Virus record (IMG/VR): IMGVR_UViG_3300008450_000405
Coordinates: 1 to 25,367 of that record
Strand: one strand, 5' to 3'
DNA from: a virus
DNA: 25,367 nt
A program made the translations under genes and the position numbers. The notes under the pieces are model-generated. The model saw nothing but the letters and a program-made list of their open reading frames with translations. It searched no databases and was not told the origin of the DNA. Each line of letters begins with the position of its first letter. Position 1 is the stretch's first letter. This document shows positions 16,115-23,312 of this stretch, piece after piece.

Positions 16115-18465
16115 GTAACATTTTTTATTCACATGTAGATGACAATTTAAGAACCGAACTAGATCTCCGGGGTAAATCTGGATTCCGGCGCAACAATGAT
16201 GATTTAAACTTCATGCTCGGAAAAATTGCTAACGTTGAAATAACAGCATATGAAACAGGATCTTCGCGAGCTAATGTATCTGGTCGATTAGGTGGTACTA
16301 CAACACGAGAAGGAAGATTCTTACCAAATTCACCTGATGGATTTTTAAGAAATTCTACATATGTTACATCATCTGTAGTTTATCAATACAACGGAGACAT
16401 AGTTACGGGTGCTACTGTGGAAACATCCACCAAAATCACAGATACTACTAATCGAGTAGGCCCATTCATAACCAGCGTAGATGTGTCTATAGGTGATCAT
16501 TCAATGGGTTTACTGAACAAGGCTACCGTTAACTTCATTGTTCCAAATCCACAACGAGATTTAGATACTGTTGAAGAAGTTTGGTTTCGGCCTGGGCGAT
16601 TTGTTAAAATAGAAATGCACCATGGAAATGATGCTGTTATATCCAGGCAACAAACCGAAGGTAGACTTCTGCCAATATCACTACCAAACACAGCATCTTT
16701 AAAAGAACGATATCCGGAATGGAACATCGATGAACTGTTACAGCAAATTAATCGAATGAATGTGTTTGTGTTTGAAGGATTAATAACATCATTTGAATTT
16801 TCTTACACAGATTCTGGCCAGGTGGAAGCTTCTTTAAGTTTAACGGGTACAAGTAATTCATACACAGACATTTCAATGTATATGCCTCCGACACCAAAAG
16901 AAGCAGATCCTAAAGAATCAAAACCCAAGGTTAACCCGAAAACCCAAACATTGGATATACCACCAGCACAAGGGGCTAATCCGGAAGCAAAGTCAGAATT
17001 TTATGATACCCTAAACAGCATCATGGTGAATTTGGTAACAAAAAAAGATGCTACCCAAACACAAACATTGTTGCTAAATTTTGAAATTCCTGGATCTTCT
17101 ACCAGTCAATTCAAAGACCGATTTATTTTAGTAGGTGAGCCATATCCGCCTGCCGTGAATGATCTTGCTGCAAAAACGGAAGTAGTGAGAATACAAAATC
17201 AGATAGAGTCCGGCGCCGTTACAGGATCGATTACTGCATCGATGATTGAACGAGCACAATATATCGCCCAGGCTGCAGTAGATGAAGCTAATCCAGTAAC
17301 TCATTACAATCGATACATAACACTTGGTGGTTTAATTCATATGATTAATTATTACATCATTGAAAAGGGTATTTCTATTCCAAACCAACAGGCTTTTACG
17401 AAAATTTTATGTGATGATACTCAATGTTTTAGCAACTATTTACCATATTTAACATCATGCACACCTGATCAGGTGTTGTTGCTACCAGAAGTTTCCGGTT
17501 TAAATGGCATGAATTCATATGGTGATACCATATACTATGGGTTTGTTGCAACTGAATCCGCAGCTGCGGGATATTCCACGTGGCCAGGCGTATACAAAAA
17601 AACAACGGATTCGGATGGAGTAATATATCCTTCTAGGATTTTTATCAACATTGAAGAAATTAAAAAGATACTAACATCAATTTCTGCAGATAATACTAAA
17701 AAATACACAATAGATACATTTTTAACAGCAATATCCGGAAAAATTAATTATGCTACGGCTGGAGCAATTAACATGCATCTTGTTTCACATCCATCTAGTC
17801 CCAGCACACTGTTATTCACCGATGTTAAATACATTAAACCAGCACAATCTACTAATCCTGAAGTTAAGACGCCTGGTGTGATACCGGTAATTCCATACCG
17901 CGTACCGATGATGGCAAATCATCCGAATGGTACCATTGTGCGAAGCTTCAGATTTTCTGCTACGTTGCCGGAAAGTGTAAAAAACTTGTCATATGTATTG
18001 AATCAAGGTGATGAAATAACCGAACAAGAAATTGCACCATACATGAATTTTATGTATAGTACTAAAGATGCAAAACAAATAAATAATTTTATTAGCGGAT
18101 TCAAAGTTAAGCATGAAACGTATTTGAAAGAGCTACAAGAAACAAAAAACAGATTAGCACTTTCACCGACTGAGCCGGAATTAATTAAAAGTCTTTACAA
18201 ATCATTGAATAATTATATTAAGTATCCATCACCTGATTTGAAAAAATCACAGATAATGGTTGCACCAATATTTCCATTTACGGTGGAATTTGAAATTGAT
18301 GGTATTAATGGATTCAGATACGGTGATGTGTTAACGTTTGATATGTTGCCACTTAAATATAAAATAAATACCGTGTTCAGCATCATTGGTATTACACATA
18401 CTGTATCAACAGAAGGACAATGGACAACTAACATTCGATGCATAATGCGACCTAAAATAGACTGA
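16111..18465 (+). CDS. baseplate hub protein (gp27/gpD-like)
   Basis: The protein has 784 residues. An amino-terminal domain (about 120-260) reads PFITSVDVSIGDHSMGLLNK, ATVNFIVPNPQRDLDTVEEV, FVKIEMHHGND and NVFVFEGLITSFEFSYTDSG, the beta-barrel signature of gpD/gp27-type hubs that interface with the tube. The carboxy-terminal part (about 715-784) reads FPFTVEFEIDGINGFRYGDV, then FSIIGITHTVSTEGQWTTN and IRCIMRP, the closing hub domain. A long middle region (about 270-640) is phage-specific. I see no lysozyme catalytic motif, so cell-wall digestion would need another protein. It overlaps the preceding LysM gene by four bases and is two bases from the next. Confidence 0.75.
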   Translation: MSNIFYSHVDDNLRTELDLRGKSGFRRNNDDLNFMLGKIANVEITAYETGSSRANVSGRLGGTTTREGRFLPNSPDGFLRNSTYVTSSVVYQYNGDIVTGATVETSTKITDTTNRVGPFITSVDVSIGDHSMGLLNKATVNFIVPNPQRDLDTVEEVWFRPGRFVKIEMHHGNDAVISRQQTEGRLLPISLPNTASLKERYPEWNIDELLQQINRMNVFVFEGLITSFEFSYTDSGQVEASLSLTGTSNSYTDISMYMPPTPKEADPKESKPKVNPKTQTLDIPPAQGANPEAKSEFYDTLNSIMVNLVTKKDATQTQTLLLNFEIPGSSTSQFKDRFILVGEPYPPAVNDLAAKTEVVRIQNQIESGAVTGSITASMIERAQYIAQAAVDEANPVTHYNRYITLGGLIHMINYYIIEKGISIPNQQAFTKILCDDTQCFSNYLPYLTSCTPDQVLLLPEVSGLNGMNSYGDTIYYGFVATESAAAGYSTWPGVYKKTTDSDGVIYPSRIFINIEEIKKILTSISADNTKKYTIDTFLTAISGKINYATAGAINMHLVSHPSSPSTLLFTDVKYIKPAQSTNPEVKTPGVIPVIPYRVPMMANHPNGTIVRSFRFSATLPESVKNLSYVLNQGDEITEQEIAPYMNFMYSTKDAKQINNFISGFKVKHETYLKELQETKNRLALSPTEPELIKSLYKSLNNYIKYPSPDLKKSQIMVAPIFPFTVEFEIDGINGFRYGDVLTFDMLPLKYKINTVFSIIGITHTVSTEGQWTTNIRCIMRPKID

Positions 18466-18467
18466 TT

Positions 18468-19079
18468 ATGAGATTGCGTTCATATTATATGCCAGAGGAT
18501 ATTACCAACAATTTATACACATCGGGTGGTGAGTTTCAAACAGAAGATGGTGTAGAGTATCGCGGAGCATATCATCGATACACGACCAATGAAATATATA
18601 CTGGCGCAACATGGAATGCAACCACATCCAAAAAGTTGGTGTTGTTGGAACGTATGCAGAATCGGGATCTGGTGTATGCAAAATTAAAACGACAATTACA
18701 AACCAAGTTCATAACACCTCGTGCAGTAAAACCATCACCTACACAATCAGATTACAAATCCGGATATATTGATCGATACTTTCTGAAAAAATGCAATGAG
18801 CCGGTATTCATAGAAATTGATTCTGCACAACAACGATTATGGTCACGTGGTGTAATTGATCGGGCACTATACAAGTCAATCACCCTGAGATGGTTTATAT
18901 CCGGAAACATTGAAGATGTTAATACTGGCAACAGCCTCCAACGAGGAGTTATAACCAAGAACACCATAGCTGTACAGTTTGCTCAACAAGAATTACCGGG
19001 TATTGCTGACATATTAACGGATCCATTGCAGTATTATGCAGATTCTGAATTCACTGCACCAGCTGACATTAACAGTTAA
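18468..19079 (+). CDS. probable virion/baseplate protein, unrecognised
   Basis: This 203-residue protein follows the hub stop by two bases. It begins MRLRSYYMPEDITNNLYTSG and continues GEFQTEDGVEYRGAYHRY and TNEIYTGATW. The pattern YTxGGEFxxxxGxxYxGxYHxx..YTGA is one I associate with structural proteins of aquatic T4-like phages. The middle is basic (LKRQLQTKFITPRAVKPSP) and the end acidic. Position at the end of the baseplate operon suggests an adaptor or baseplate component. No enzymatic motif is seen. Confidence 0.5.
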   Translation: MRLRSYYMPEDITNNLYTSGGEFQTEDGVEYRGAYHRYTTNEIYTGATWNATTSKKLVLLERMQNRDLVYAKLKRQLQTKFITPRAVKPSPTQSDYKSGYIDRYFLKKCNEPVFIEIDSAQQRLWSRGVIDRALYKSITLRWFISGNIEDVNTGNSLQRGVITKNTIAVQFAQQELPGIADILTDPLQYYADSEFTAPADINS

Positions 19080-19090
19080 TCTGATTTGAT

Positions 19091-19111
19091 TTTTCATATT
19101 TTTTTCATATT
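19091..19111 (+). repeat. tandem TTTTCATATT repeat before the polymerase-like gene
   Basis: TTTTCATATT occurs at 19091-19100 and again at 19102-19111 in the 40-base gap between the virion block and the polymerase-like gene. The gap is T-rich, has no hairpin and has no Shine-Dalgarno before ATG 19120. It could be a regulator site or -10-like promoter sequence. This is only a pattern observation. Confidence 0.35.
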
Positions 19112-19119
19112 ATTGCAGT

Positions 19120-20442
19120 ATGATACTGGATCATGCAGATGATGTTGAAGCTACATTAAATTATATCAAGAATCGAAAAACTCTGATTGTTCCGATTCTG
19201 TGTAGTCCGACGTTGCCGGCAAAACATAATCCGGTATCGGTATTATATGTTTACACGGAAGATGGAATAGAGCGACTTGTGCCAATACGGCATACTGAAC
19301 AAATAATGGGTCATACCGAACATCTGCAACGATTTCTGGATCTCCCGAATGTCTTTGTGCATGACAAGAAGACCTGGCTTCAAATCGGAGGAAATGGGGA
19401 TGTATGGGATATCAAGACGTTGTGGTGGTATACTTACGGCGAAGCATATGATGAATCACATTATCCAACTGCAGCACATACATTTTATTGGCGCCGTCAT
19501 CCTGCAATGCCACACATCAACACCATTATTCCGATGCAACAGCATTTAGCAATGTGTCAGAAGATACGGCACTATGCTTGGCCAATGTGTATGAACGCAG
19601 AATTGACAGATTCATATCAGCATTTTGATTCGGTATATCCAGAAGTATTTGCAGCAATAGAATCTGCAGGCCTGCGAGTTACTGATGAATTTCGTATGCC
19701 AGAAATTGTAACAGATGGATTTGTGTATAGCAGTTATAACTATCATACCACCACCGGTCGACCCAGCAATGCAAACAGAGGATTTAACTTTGCGGCAATG
19801 AACAAGGAAGACGGTACTAGATCTGCATTTTGTAGCCGGTTCGCCGATGGGGCATTGGTGGAAATGGATTTTGATGCATATCATGTTAGACTGATTGCCC
19901 GATTAATTGGATATCCATTGCCAGATGGGTCCGTGCATGAATATTTCGGCCGATTTTATTTTGATACTGAAACATTAACACCCGAACAATACGATCAAAG
20001 CAAACAGATAACGTTTCGTTTGTTGTATGGCGGTATTGATGCTGAGTTTCTAACAATTCCATTTTTCCGGCAAGTAAATGACCTAGTATACACACTATGG
20101 CGGCAATGGAAAGCAAAAGGATATATCGAAACTCCAGTATTGAAACGTCCTATAACATCGGATTCGGTAAAAAACATGACAGCAAATAAATTGTTCAATT
20201 ATTTTTTACAAGCAACGGAAACTGAGGTATCAGTGCAAAAATTACGGCAGTGTCTTGCACTACTGCATGGTTATGAAACAAGAATGGTGTTATATACATA
20301 CGATTCCGTGATGTTTGATGTTCCGGTGTCAGAAGCAAAAGATATACTACCTAAAATTAAACACGTATTACAGCAAGGAAACTTTCCGGTGAAAGTATCT
20401 GTTGGTAATATTTATAACAAAATGAATACTATCACAATATGA
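19120..20442 (+). CDS. short, divergent family A DNA polymerase-like protein
   Basis: The protein has 440 residues; Klenow-size Pol A is about 600. TTGRPSNANRGFNFAAM (about 211-227) matches the TGRxSSxxPNxQN region. Motif A is MDFDAYHVRLIAR with Asp250 where Pol I has Asp705. Motif B is SKQITFRLLYGG with Lys295, Phe299 and Tyr303 matching Lys758, Phe762 and Tyr766. Motif C is TYDSVMFDV with Asp395 matching Asp882. Both catalytic Asp residues are present. The steric-gate Glu710 position is His, the motif-B Arg754 is lost, and the HDE triad is YDS. Residues about 20-110 look like a remnant 3'-5' exonuclease fold (hydrophobic strand pattern, VFVHDKKTW and VWDIKTLWW) but lack the acidic metal ligands. 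It lies between virion genes and unknown genes. The start is an ATG without clear ribosome site. It may be active without proofreading or have a specialised role. Confidence 0.75.
   Translation: MILDHADDVEATLNYIKNRKTLIVPILCSPTLPAKHNPVSVLYVYTEDGIERLVPIRHTEQIMGHTEHLQRFLDLPNVFVHDKKTWLQIGGNGDVWDIKTLWWYTYGEAYDESHYPTAAHTFYWRRHPAMPHINTIIPMQQHLAMCQKIRHYAWPMCMNAELTDSYQHFDSVYPEVFAAIESAGLRVTDEFRMPEIVTDGFVYSSYNYHTTTGRPSNANRGFNFAAMNKEDGTRSAFCSRFADGALVEMDFDAYHVRLIARLIGYPLPDGSVHEYFGRFYFDTETLTPEQYDQSKQITFRLLYGGIDAEFLTIPFFRQVNDLVYTLWRQWKAKGYIETPVLKRPITSDSVKNMTANKLFNYFLQATETEVSVQKLRQCLALLHGYETRMVLYTYDSVMFDVPVSEAKDILPKIKHVLQQGNFPVKVSVGNIYNKMNTITI
20408..20416 (+). promoter_or_regulatory. candidate late promoter element ATATTTATA inside the polymerase 3' end
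   Basis: This exact copy lies within the last codons of the polymerase-like gene, 22 bases before ATG 20439, the same spacing as the copies before the tube and chaperone genes. Because it lies in coding sequence (Asn-Ile-Tyr-Asn), the match could be chance, but the identical spacing argues for function. Confidence 0.45.
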
Positions 20443-21578
20443 ATATAAATATAGATTCTATTTTAACAGAATGGCGTTATCGTCTTCCTGCAGGTTATCC
20501 TAAAACCGCTGATGATTTTGGAATACTTCGAGATGTCATTTTAGAAATGACTGATGTAGATTTAACTGAAGCTGAACGTATTGTTCGTAGAGCCATGGGG
20601 TTAAATGAACAGCCCGAAGAAACACCTGCTGAAACACAATCTGGTTCTGGCATTTCAAATGCAGAAGAGTTTGAAACCTACATACGAGAACATTATTCAG
20701 TACCAGAACAGTCTATAGGCGGATTGCGTGTATTATATGAACAACTACGCGATGATGCCGAAGTTATGGAATTAATACAATCAAAAACACCTGAAGTATC
20801 AATACAGCCTGGACCTTTTAGGATACAAGGTAAGTTTGATCGTTTATATGATGCTATAGAAACAAATATTAAAATTAAAAACGGACATGCATCTGAACTA
20901 TGGTTTTCTATTGTATTTAAAGGTATAGTCAAAGGTGCTGTAAAAAATATACCATCAATGGGTATTGAAAATGATTTAAAATCTGATGTCGTAACAAGAG
21001 ATGGTACTAGATTTTCATTAAAAGCATATAATGATGTTACATTTGATTTTGGTATGTTACCTAAAAATGCAATCATGTATTTAAGAGCTTTTATGGCATT
21101 AGCAGAATTAATAACTGGAAAAAAGTTAGAGACATCTAGTCTCGGTATTACTGATATTAATAAAAATATTCTTCAACCATTAAATCAAGAAGCAATACAA
21201 GAAGAAATTAAAGAATTATTACAATTGGATTCTCCATTAATGGCAATTAAAAATTTACAAGATCAAATACGAAAGATAATGTATAATATGCATATTGATA
21301 CTATAGATTATCTAGAAAGTGTTACTCGAAGATTTTGTATTACTATAGATGAATATATTGAAAAACATGTGTCTGAAAATATTGATTATTGGGCACTTAT
21401 AGTTGTACCAAATAAAACATTAAATTTAATACCATCAACTACAATTGTAAATTCATTACAGCATACCGAAGAAAACGGCCATTATTATTTATCTACAAAC
21501 ATAGCTAATTTTCATCAAAATCATTTAAATATTAAAACAACGCAACTAGGCGTATCAGCGGCTCAATACAAGGATTAA
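20439..21578 (+). CDS. unrecognised phage protein with conserved-looking N-terminal motif and possible nuclease-like core
   Basis: This 379-residue protein overlaps the polymerase-like stop (ATGA). The amino-terminus SILTEWRYRLPAGYPKTADD plus a helical segment (RDVILEMTDVDLTEAERIVR) is followed by an acidic Pro/Glu linker (about 55-70). The core (about 125-230) has alternating strands, with Asp183 and a Ser-Leu-Lys at 193-195 (SDVVTRDGTRFSLKAY). That spacing is reminiscent of a PD-(D/E)XK nuclease core, but the canonical PD and Glu are not clear, so this is only a suggestion. The last third is helical. From about 20,820 the DNA becomes visibly more AT-rich than the flanking genes, which may reflect a different origin for the core. 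The function is unknown. Confidence 0.6.
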   Translation: MNINIDSILTEWRYRLPAGYPKTADDFGILRDVILEMTDVDLTEAERIVRRAMGLNEQPEETPAETQSGSGISNAEEFETYIREHYSVPEQSIGGLRVLYEQLRDDAEVMELIQSKTPEVSIQPGPFRIQGKFDRLYDAIETNIKIKNGHASELWFSIVFKGIVKGAVKNIPSMGIENDLKSDVVTRDGTRFSLKAYNDVTFDFGMLPKNAIMYLRAFMALAELITGKKLETSSLGITDINKNILQPLNQEAIQEEIKELLQLDSPLMAIKNLQDQIRKIMYNMHIDTIDYLESVTRRFCITIDEYIEKHVSENIDYWALIVVPNKTLNLIPSTTIVNSLQHTEENGHYYLSTNIANFHQNHLNIKTTQLGVSAAQYKD

Positions 21579-21582
21579 TGCA

Positions 21583-21969
21583 TTGAAAACACAATTACTT
21601 TGCACATTTGCACATCGCAGTGATTTAAATATCATAACCGAATACATACAAACAAGTTATGATGTCCCCGAACGCAGAATATTTGTGTTTTCCAATGCAG
21701 ATGTTCCGGACAATTTGTATTGCACATACAATGCATATGAAACCCAGCGTCGAGGACAGAATACTATAAGCATCCATCGCAAGAAAGAAACCAATACCTT
21801 GTATACGGTTAATGCATTGAATGAAGTTATACGACGAGTAAACAACGGTGTATTAGACAAAACATATCAACTAGATTGGCAGCGTTATCAGAATTCATTT
21901 ATATTAACGGATGATGCCGGATACCGTGTTATTAACTTGATATTCTTTAGGAAAATTGCTTGGGGATGA
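21583..21969 (+). CDS. hypothetical phage protein (128 aa, TTG start)
   Basis: The frame opens with TTG at 21583, four bases after the preceding stop. The nearby ATG at 21579 runs into a stop after one codon, so TTG is the best start. The protein begins MKTQLLCTFAHRSDLNIITE and includes YCTYNAYE, ISIHRKKETNTLYTVNALNE (about 64-83) and GVLDKTYQLDWQRYQNSFIL. The pattern RKxETNTLYTxNALNE is one I associate with conserved, uncharacterised proteins of marine T4-like phages. No catalytic motif or membrane segment is visible. It ends at a candidate promoter. Confidence 0.6.
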   Translation: MKTQLLCTFAHRSDLNIITEYIQTSYDVPERRIFVFSNADVPDNLYCTYNAYETQRRGQNTISIHRKKETNTLYTVNALNEVIRRVNNGVLDKTYQLDWQRYQNSFILTDDAGYRVINLIFFRKIAWG

Positions 21970-21977
21970 TATTTATA
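21969..21977 (+). promoter_or_regulatory. candidate late promoter element ATATTTATA
   Basis: This exact copy starts on the last base of the preceding stop codon. The gap to the ATG at 21988 is 10 bases, or 16 bases if the second ATG at 21994 is used. Confidence 0.45.
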
Positions 21978-21987
21978 TATAGAAAGA

Positions 21988-22386
21988 ATGAATATGAAAA
22001 AATTAGAAAACATACTAGCAGAAAATATGCGACGGTTTGGTACTAAAAACTTGAACGAAGACGAAGACCAAAACAACAATGGTTATCCAGATGATTCAGA
22101 AACATCTTACTATGGCGAAACTAGAGATGTGGAGAATGAATTTAAAATAAAAAACACCCCAGGCGTATATCTTGTTAAAGATTTATTCAATAAACATGAC
22201 TATGACCCAATGACAGACAAAACTGAATGGCTATCATACTCAGCCGGAGCTCCTAGACAGCTAGGAGTTGGTAGAATGAAACGTTATATGCAACAAAATC
22301 CATCAGATGGAAATTTTACATATTACATAGTTACGATCTATAAAAAATCTGGTGGGAATGAATATGGTACAACTAGGTATACTTGA
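21988..22386 (+). CDS. hypothetical acidic phage protein (132 aa)
   Basis: Two in-frame starts exist, at 21988 and 21994. AGAAAG (21981-21986) fits the second slightly better. The amino-terminus MKKLENILAENMRRFGTKNL resembles leader-like segments of several phage proteins, and it is followed by a very acidic stretch (NEDEDQNNNGYPDDSE). The rest is mixed: TPGVYLVKDLFNKHDYDPMT, then RMKRYMQQNPSDGNFTYYIV and TIYKKSGGNEYGTTRYT. There is no recognised domain or transmembrane segment. It is the last gene before a 136-base intergenic region that holds the gp32 promoter. Confidence 0.55.
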   Translation: MNMKKLENILAENMRRFGTKNLNEDEDQNNNGYPDDSETSYYGETRDVENEFKIKNTPGVYLVKDLFNKHDYDPMTDKTEWLSYSAGAPRQLGVGRMKRYMQQNPSDGNFTYYIVTIYKKSGGNEYGTTRYT

Positions 22387-22458
22387 TTTTTACGAGATAA
22401 ATAAGAACACAATAACAAGTTCTAAATATACATTAAATAAAAAGAATCAAAATTAAAT

Positions 22459-22487
22459 TTGGATTTAACCGGTAAATCAATTATAAT
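22459..22487 (+). promoter_or_regulatory. sigma70-like promoter candidate for the gp32-like gene
   Basis: TTGGAT (22459-22464) and a perfect TATAAT (22482-22487) are separated by 17 bases in the largest intergenic gap of the window. The -35 box matches the consensus only at TTG. Placement 35 bases before the gp32-like ATG fits a host-polymerase (early or middle) promoter for replication genes. Confidence 0.5.
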
Positions 22488-22522
22488 AATTATATTAATT
22501 AACAAAAAAAAAAAGGAAAATT
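22488..22522 (+). promoter_or_regulatory. A/T-only leader and ribosome site of the gp32-like gene (possible autogenous operator)
   Basis: Between the -10 box and ATG the sequence is nearly all A and T, with a run of eleven A residues, then GG of the Shine-Dalgarno (AAGGAAAA). T4 gp32 represses its own translation by binding an unstructured A/U-rich leader. The composition here would suit the same control, which is inferred and not shown. Confidence 0.4.
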
Positions 22523-23302
22523 ATGGCGTTAGATTTAACAGCAATTAAAAACAAGCTTAACCAATTAAACAAGCAAGATGACAAGAAGAACAACTTGTGG
22601 AAACCTGAAGCAGGTAAGACACGTATCCGAATTGTACCGTACGTACATCGCAAAGACAATCCGTTTCTGGAATTGTATTTCCATTACGACATCGGTAAAA
22701 AATCAATGCTATCACCTATTTCCTTCGGAAATGCTGATCCAATCGTAGAATTCGCAGATAAACTAAAAAAGACAGGTGATAAAGATGAATGGATCATGGG
22801 TCGTAAAATCGAACCTAAGATGCGTACTTATGTTCCTGTTATTATTCGTGGTAAAGAATCTGAAGGAGTAAAGTTCTGGGGCTTTGGAAAACAAATCTAC
22901 ACTGAGCTTCTTTCTATTATCTCCGATCCAGATTATGGTGATATTACGGATCTAATGAATGGTCGTGATATTGACGTAGAATTCACGCCGGCGGTATCTG
23001 CGGCAGAATTTCCTAAAACATCAATTCGTGTTAAACCAGCAACAACCCCGGCTACTGAAGATAAAGCAATTGCTGAAAAAATTATGAATCAGCCTGTAAT
23101 TACTGATATCTTCCCGGAACCAACTTATGAAGAACTAGAGCAAGCTTTGACAGAATGGATGAATCCAGAAAATGCAGACAGTGATGTAACATCAACTGAT
23201 GAAGATGATGCACCAGCTACACCTGCAAAGGCACCAAAAGCCGCTGCTGCACCTAAAGTAGATGACGTGGCTTCTGCATTCAATGATCTATTCAATTCCT
23301 AA
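22523..23302 (+). CDS. single-stranded DNA-binding protein (T4 gp32-like)
   Basis: The protein has 259 residues (T4 gp32 has 301). It coats single-stranded DNA during replication and recombination. The basic amino-terminus (AIKNKLNQLNKQDDKKNN) would give cooperative self-contact. The core has LWKPEAGKTRIRIVPYVHRK, LELYFHYDI and VKFWGFGKQIYTELLSI, the OB-fold pattern of phage gp32 proteins. The carboxy-terminal acidic and Ala/Pro-rich tail ends DDVASAFNDLFNS, as in proteins that recruit partners through this tail. It contains no Cys at all, so the gp32 zinc site (His-Cys3 in T4) is absent. AAGGA lies just upstream of ATG. The gene is followed 10 bases later by the UvsX-like gene, its functional partner. 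Confidence 0.88.
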   Translation: MALDLTAIKNKLNQLNKQDDKKNNLWKPEAGKTRIRIVPYVHRKDNPFLELYFHYDIGKKSMLSPISFGNADPIVEFADKLKKTGDKDEWIMGRKIEPKMRTYVPVIIRGKESEGVKFWGFGKQIYTELLSIISDPDYGDITDLMNGRDIDVEFTPAVSAAEFPKTSIRVKPATTPATEDKAIAEKIMNQPVITDIFPEPTYEELEQALTEWMNPENADSDVTSTDEDDAPATPAKAPKAAAAPKVDDVASAFNDLFNS

Positions 23303-23312
23303 GGAGTAACGC

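Noticed and set aside
20444-20451. TATAAATA, an exact T4 late box on the + strand
   Set aside because: It lies inside the first codons of the gene starting at 20439, with no gene start at suitable distance downstream. It is probably a codon effect of Asn-Ile-Asn-Ile.
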